Shown here: positions 5,416-5,435 of the stretch, in pieces
Numbering within the stretch: the stretch's first letter is position 1
Layout of the letters: every line of letters begins with the position of its first letter
Assembly (NCBI GenBank): GCA_946183095.1
Contig: CAMHBE010000160.1
Span: 1-5,435, forward strand
Length of the DNA stretch: 5,435 nucleotides
Source: an uncultured Clostridia bacterium
GTDB taxonomy: Bacteria > Bacillota > Clostridia > Oscillospirales > Ruminococcaceae
Reading direction: 5' to 3'
Position numbers and translations under genes: made by a program
Notes under the pieces: model-generated
The model's database searches: none
Told to the model about the DNA's origin: nothing
What the model saw: the letters and a program-made list of their open reading frames with translations, nothing else

Positions 5416-5435
5416 TCCTCTGCCGGCGCTTTCCG

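Overview
The window reads as a stretch of chromosome from a Gram-positive anaerobe of the Clostridia, most likely an Oscillospiraceae/Ruminococcaceae-type member. This is inferred from protein style, strong SigA-type promoters, AGAGGT(GAG) ribosome binding sites, a HAMP-less sensor kinase of a kind common in Clostridia, and a small Cys-rich protein resembling the DUF6171 family. There is no phage, transposon, CRISPR or RNA-operon content.

Layout from left to right. Positions 1-122 lie downstream of guaA and hold only a small tandem repeat. guaA (GMP synthase, minus strand, complete) fills 123-1664. A 97-base gap precedes a small lipoprotein gene of unknown function (minus, 1762-2295), which has a perfect TTGACA-17-TATAAT promoter. 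About 220 bases without a convincing gene follow. Next comes a plus-strand unit: a TTGCAA-17-TAAAAT promoter, a leader of about 159 nt containing a 23-codon upstream ORF, two mutually exclusive hairpins, and a CorA-family divalent cation channel starting at a GTG codon at 2782. An intrinsic terminator for corA lies inside the last codons of the convergent sensor histidine kinase gene (minus, 3717-5036). The kinase has its own promoter and no response regulator beside it in this window. Back to back with it, a perfect-consensus promoter drives an 86-residue eight-cysteine protein (5155-5415).

The most interesting element is the corA leader. The upstream ORF has a good ribosome binding site and starts MAADPNGRKRIK. 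This resembles in layout (acidic-Pro start, then a basic cluster) the MgtL leader peptide of enterobacterial mgtA. Its 3' half overlaps the 5' arm of an 8-bp hairpin, and the 3' arm of that hairpin can instead pair with the corA Shine-Dalgarno sequence. The parts make a plausible translation-dependent switch in which ribosome progress on the uORF decides whether the corA start is accessible. The sequence elements are visible; the switching and any magnesium sensing are inference.

The genes do not form one pathway: GMP synthesis, an exported lipoprotein, cation transport, signalling and a putative zinc-binding protein sit side by side in separate transcription units, except that the lipoprotein and guaA may share a transcript.
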